Assembly: GCA_025936205.1 (NCBI GenBank)
Contig: JAICTU010000045.1
Coordinates: forward strand, 1-27,891
DNA from: Polyangiaceae bacterium
GTDB taxonomy: Bacteria; Myxococcota; Polyangia; Polyangiales; Polyangiaceae
Length of the DNA stretch: 27,891 nucleotides
Direction: 5' to 3'
Each line of letters opens with the position of its first letter. Position 1 is the first letter of the stretch. Positions 25,654 through 27,891 of this stretch are shown here, one piece after another. Below the pieces are notes generated by a model. It did not search any database, had not been told where the DNA came from, and was given only the letters and a program-made list of their open reading frames with translations. Both the position numbers and the translations under genes were made by a program.

Positions 25654-25667
25654 GTCCCAAGCTTCCC

Positions 25668-27077
25668 GTGGGAAAGAGGACGCTCATTCGACACCGCTTG
25701 CTGACGATTCTGCTGTTTGGTGCGATCGTGTCCGCGTTGCTCGTGGGTGCGCTGTTCCGCCTGCTGAGCGTGAGTACGCAGCACCGCATCGACCGCACGC
25801 GCGACGGCGTGCTGGAAGCAGTGACCGAGATCAGCGCCGGCCTGCGCACGCTCTCCGACCCGGCTCCGGGGGGCGTGGTCGGCATGCGTGCCGGCATCGT
25901 GCCGGAGAGCAGCCGGGAGCAGGCTCCGCGCGGGGTGCCTGCGGCGTGGACAGCGGTCATCCGCGCGGCGCTCTCGCAGGCCACCACCGAGCCGCAGTCT
26001 TCGCGGGCGGAGCTGGCGACCGGTACGCTCGTGTTTGCGACGCAGGTGGGAGCGAATGGTCAGCGCACCTGGGCGGGCATGGAAGTGCGGCCGCTGCCGC
26101 AGCTGGAAGCCTGGAAGGTCACCATCTGGCTGCTGGCGCTCGCGACCAGCGTGCTGGTCGTGACCACCGTGCGCGCGGCAGCGGTCATGCAGCGCGGCGC
26201 GACGGAGCTGCGCAACGCACTGGCGGCACTGTCACGCGATCTGGAGGCCCCCATCCCGCGCTCGCCCCTGCGCGAGCTTTCGGACGTGGCGGATGGCATC
26301 GCCGGTCTGGTGAAGAGCCTGGCGGACGCGCGGCGCGAAGAGGCGCGCCTGGCGCGCGAGCTAGCGGAGAATGAACGCCTGGCGGCGCTGGGGCGCGTCG
26401 CGGCCGGCGTGGCGCATGAGGTCCGCAACCCGCTCGCCTCGATCAAGCTGCGGCTCGATCTGGCAGGCTCGGTCACGCGCCTGCCCTTGGAAGTGGAGCG
26501 CGCGATCCACCACGCCACTTCCGAAATCGAGCGACTGGATCGCCTGGTCGCCGATCTTCTGGTGGTCGCCGGGCGCTCTACCGGTCCGCGCGCCCCGCTC
26601 TCTCTGGGGCAGCTGGCGCGCACGCGCAGCGAAGCGCTCGCGCCCTGGGCGGCAGAGCGGCACGTCGAGTTCCGCGTGCAAGGCGACGCGCGCGTGCTGG
26701 CGCACGCCGATTCGCTCGGCCGCGCACTGGACAACTTGCTGCGCAATGCCGTGGAGGCATCCCCCGCGCGCGGGCGCGTGCTGATCGAGGTCGATCAGCT
26801 CGGGGAGGTCGCGCTGCTGGCCGTGTGCGACGCGGGCGAGGGCGTGGCGGAGATGCGGCACACGGAGCTGTTCGAGCCGTTCTTTACCACCAAGCCCGGC
26901 GGCACCGGGCTCGGGCTGCCGCTGGCGCGCTCGATTGCTCGCGCGCACGGGGGCGACGTGCGCTACTCGCGCGCCGCTCGTGAGACGCGCTTCGAGCTGG
27001 AATTGCCGCTCGCGCCCGAGGGCGAGCCGCTCACCGAGCCCGCGCCGGCGAGGGCCCGGGCGGAGGCACGTCAGTGA
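25668..27077 (+). CDS. NtrB-like sensor histidine kinase
   Basis: A 469-residue membrane sensor kinase. Helix 1 (about 11-34) and helix 2 (about 150-172) flank a roughly 115-residue periplasmic sensor region of no recognised family. A HAMP-like stretch and coiled coil ([20 protein letters not shown]) lead to the H-box [14 protein letters not shown] (phosphorylated His250). The ATPase domain has the N-box [11 protein letters not shown] (Asn360), G1 CDAGEGV (Asp388), F-box FEPFFTTK and G2 [10 protein letters not shown]. The H-box type and a sigma-54-type partner place it in the NtrB-like group. GTG 25668 is the first usable start after an in-frame stop at 25635; no Shine-Dalgarno precedes it. 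Its stop overlaps the regulator's GTG (GTGA). Being divergent from mdtABC, it probably senses an envelope stress or pump substrate. Confidence 0.9.
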   Translation: MGKRTLIRHRLLTILLFGAIVSALLVGALFRLLSVSTQHRIDRTRDGVLEAVTEISAGLRTLSDPAPGGVVGMRAGIVPESSREQAPRGVPAAWTAVIRAALSQATTEPQSSRAELATGTLVFATQVGANGQRTWAGMEVRPLPQLEAWKVTIWLLALATSVLVVTTVRAAAVMQRGATELRNALAALSRDLEAPIPRSPLRELSDVADGIAGLVKSLADARREEARLARELAENERLAALGRVAAGVAHEVRNPLASIKLRLDLAGSVTRLPLEVERAIHHATSEIERLDRLVADLLVVAGRSTGPRAPLSLGQLARTRSEALAPWAAERHVEFRVQGDARVLAHADSLGRALDNLLRNAVEASPARGRVLIEVDQLGEVALLAVCDAGEGVAEMRHTELFEPFFTTKPGGTGLGLPLARSIARAHGGDVRYSRAARETRFELELPLAPEGEPLTEPAPARARAEARQ

Positions 27078-27891
27078 CGAGCCCCGGCTGTGTGCTGATC
27101 GTGGAAGACGAGCCGGGTCTGCGCGAAGGCCTGGCCGGCGCCGTGGAGCGCCTCGGATGCAGCTCGCTGGGAGCGCCCGGCGTCGCGGAAGCGCGCCGCT
27201 TGCTGCAAGAGGCGCCGGTCGACTGCATCCTGCTCGACATCCGGCTCAAGGACGGCGATGGGCTCGATCTGCTGGCGGAGCTGCGCGCGGGGCCCCGCCG
27301 GGACATCCCCGTGATCGTTGCGACGGCGTACGGCGACAGCGAGCGCACCATCCGCGCCATGCGCGACGGCGCCTTCGACTACGTCACGAAGCCGTTCGAT
27401 TTACCGGCGCTGCTCGTCACCGTGCAGCGTGCCCTCGAGCAGCGCCGCATGTCGCGCGAGACGCGTTGGCCGGAGCGGCCGCGCGCTGCCGAGGGCGGGG
27501 GCCTGGTCGGTTCCAGTGCGGCCATGCTGGTGACCTGGAAACTGATCGGTCGCGCGGCGGCATCGTCGGCGCCCGTGCTCGTGACCGGTGAGACGGGCGT
27601 GGGCAAGGAGCTGGTGGCGCGCGCGGTGCACGATTACTCGCCGCGCGCGCGCGAGCCGTTCGTGGCCGTGAACCTCGCGGCCGTGCCGGCGGGGCTGATC
27701 GAGAGCGAGCTGTTCGGGCACGAAAAGGGCTCTTTCACCGGGGCGACCGCGCGGCGCGCCGGGCGCTTCGAGCTGGCAGGTGCCGGCACGCTGCTCCGGG
27801 ATGAGATCGGCGATCTGGAGCCGAGCTTGCAGACCAAGCTGCTGCGCGTGCTGCAAGACGGCAAGTTCGAGCGCGTCGGCGGCCACGAGAC
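27074..27891 (+). CDS. NtrC-like sigma-54 response regulator (3' end outside window)
   Basis: The first 272 residues of an NtrC-type regulator; the gene continues past the right edge. The receiver domain (about 6-120) has the acidic pair Glu11-Asp12, phospho-acceptor Asp55 (ILLDIRL), Thr84 and Lys106 (VTKPF). The AAA+ domain starts near 143 (LVGSSAAM), with Walker A GETGVGKE (172-179) and [13 protein letters not shown]. The last contains the sigma-54 contact loop as GSFTGA (219-224). The Walker B region reads [10 protein letters not shown], with Arg242 where the family has a hydrophobic residue, though Asp243-Glu244 are kept. Its GTG start overlaps the kinase stop, so the pair is coupled. The DNA-binding domain is beyond the window. 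Its targets are probably the two -24/-12 promoters in the divergent region, which would make it autoregulated. Confidence 0.92.
   Translation, partial: MTSPGCVLIVEDEPGLREGLAGAVERLGCSSLGAPGVAEARRLLQEAPVDCILLDIRLKDGDGLDLLAELRAGPRRDIPVIVATAYGDSERTIRAMRDGAFDYVTKPFDLPALLVTVQRALEQRRMSRETRWPERPRAAEGGGLVGSSAAMLVTWKLIGRAAASSAPVLVTGETGVGKELVARAVHDYSPRAREPFVAVNLAAVPAGLIESELFGHEKGSFTGATARRAGRFELAGAGTLLRDEIGDLEPSLQTKLLRVLQDGKFERVGGHE

Noticed and set aside
25346..25987. Upstream extension of the mdtA frame by 214 codons
   Set aside because: The extension runs through the promoter region and into the kinase gene on the other strand. It has no adaptor-like sequence, while ATG 25345 gives normal length and a good ribosome-binding sequence.

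Overview
The window is GC-rich, densely coding bacterial DNA, most likely from a myxobacterium (Myxococcota, Polyangia-like). This is inferred from the very large Cys-repeat lipoprotein, a second Cys-rich lipoprotein with a Gly/Ser/Ala linker, several other lipoproteins and outer-membrane barrels, and an NtrBC-type sigma-54 two-component system. No tRNA, rRNA, CRISPR array, insertion sequence or integrase was seen.

Left part (1-4250): the 3' end of the helicase gene hrpB runs toward a leftward cluster of a glutathione S-transferase, a SAM methyltransferase and a class-I glutamine amidotransferase. The transferase is divergent from a marR-type regulator. An AT-rich near-perfect palindrome overlaps promoter elements of both genes, which suggests one MarR-controlled divergent unit. 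An OmpA/Pal-type peptidoglycan-binding lipoprotein follows.

Middle part (4250-17760) is mostly cell-envelope genes. A roughly 1,290-residue lipoprotein carries 8 + 8 Cys-rich repeats around a unique core. It is followed by a Tat-exported PhoX-type (DUF839) protein, a small reading frame apparently broken by two compensating frameshifts, a short rightward run of two outer-membrane beta-barrels and a lipoprotein, a secreted sialate O-acetylesterase-type enzyme, a Cys-rich lipoprotein and a patatin-like lipase. Hairpins lie between the convergent gene pairs.

Right part (17770-27891) holds the most interesting unit. A leftward mdtA-mdtB-mdtC tripartite RND efflux operon is divergent from an NtrB-like histidine kinase and an NtrC-like response regulator carrying the GxFTGA sigma-54 contact motif. 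The 322-bp intergenic region has a -24/-12 (sigma-54) promoter match facing each way, each ending a few bases from its start codon. Between them lie two adjacent inverted repeats with shared TTTGCG/CGCAAA half-sites, placed like upstream activator sites. The reading is a self-contained efflux locus controlled by sigma-54 and this two-component pair, unlike the BaeSR-controlled mdtABC of Escherichia coli. The regulator gene runs off the right edge.
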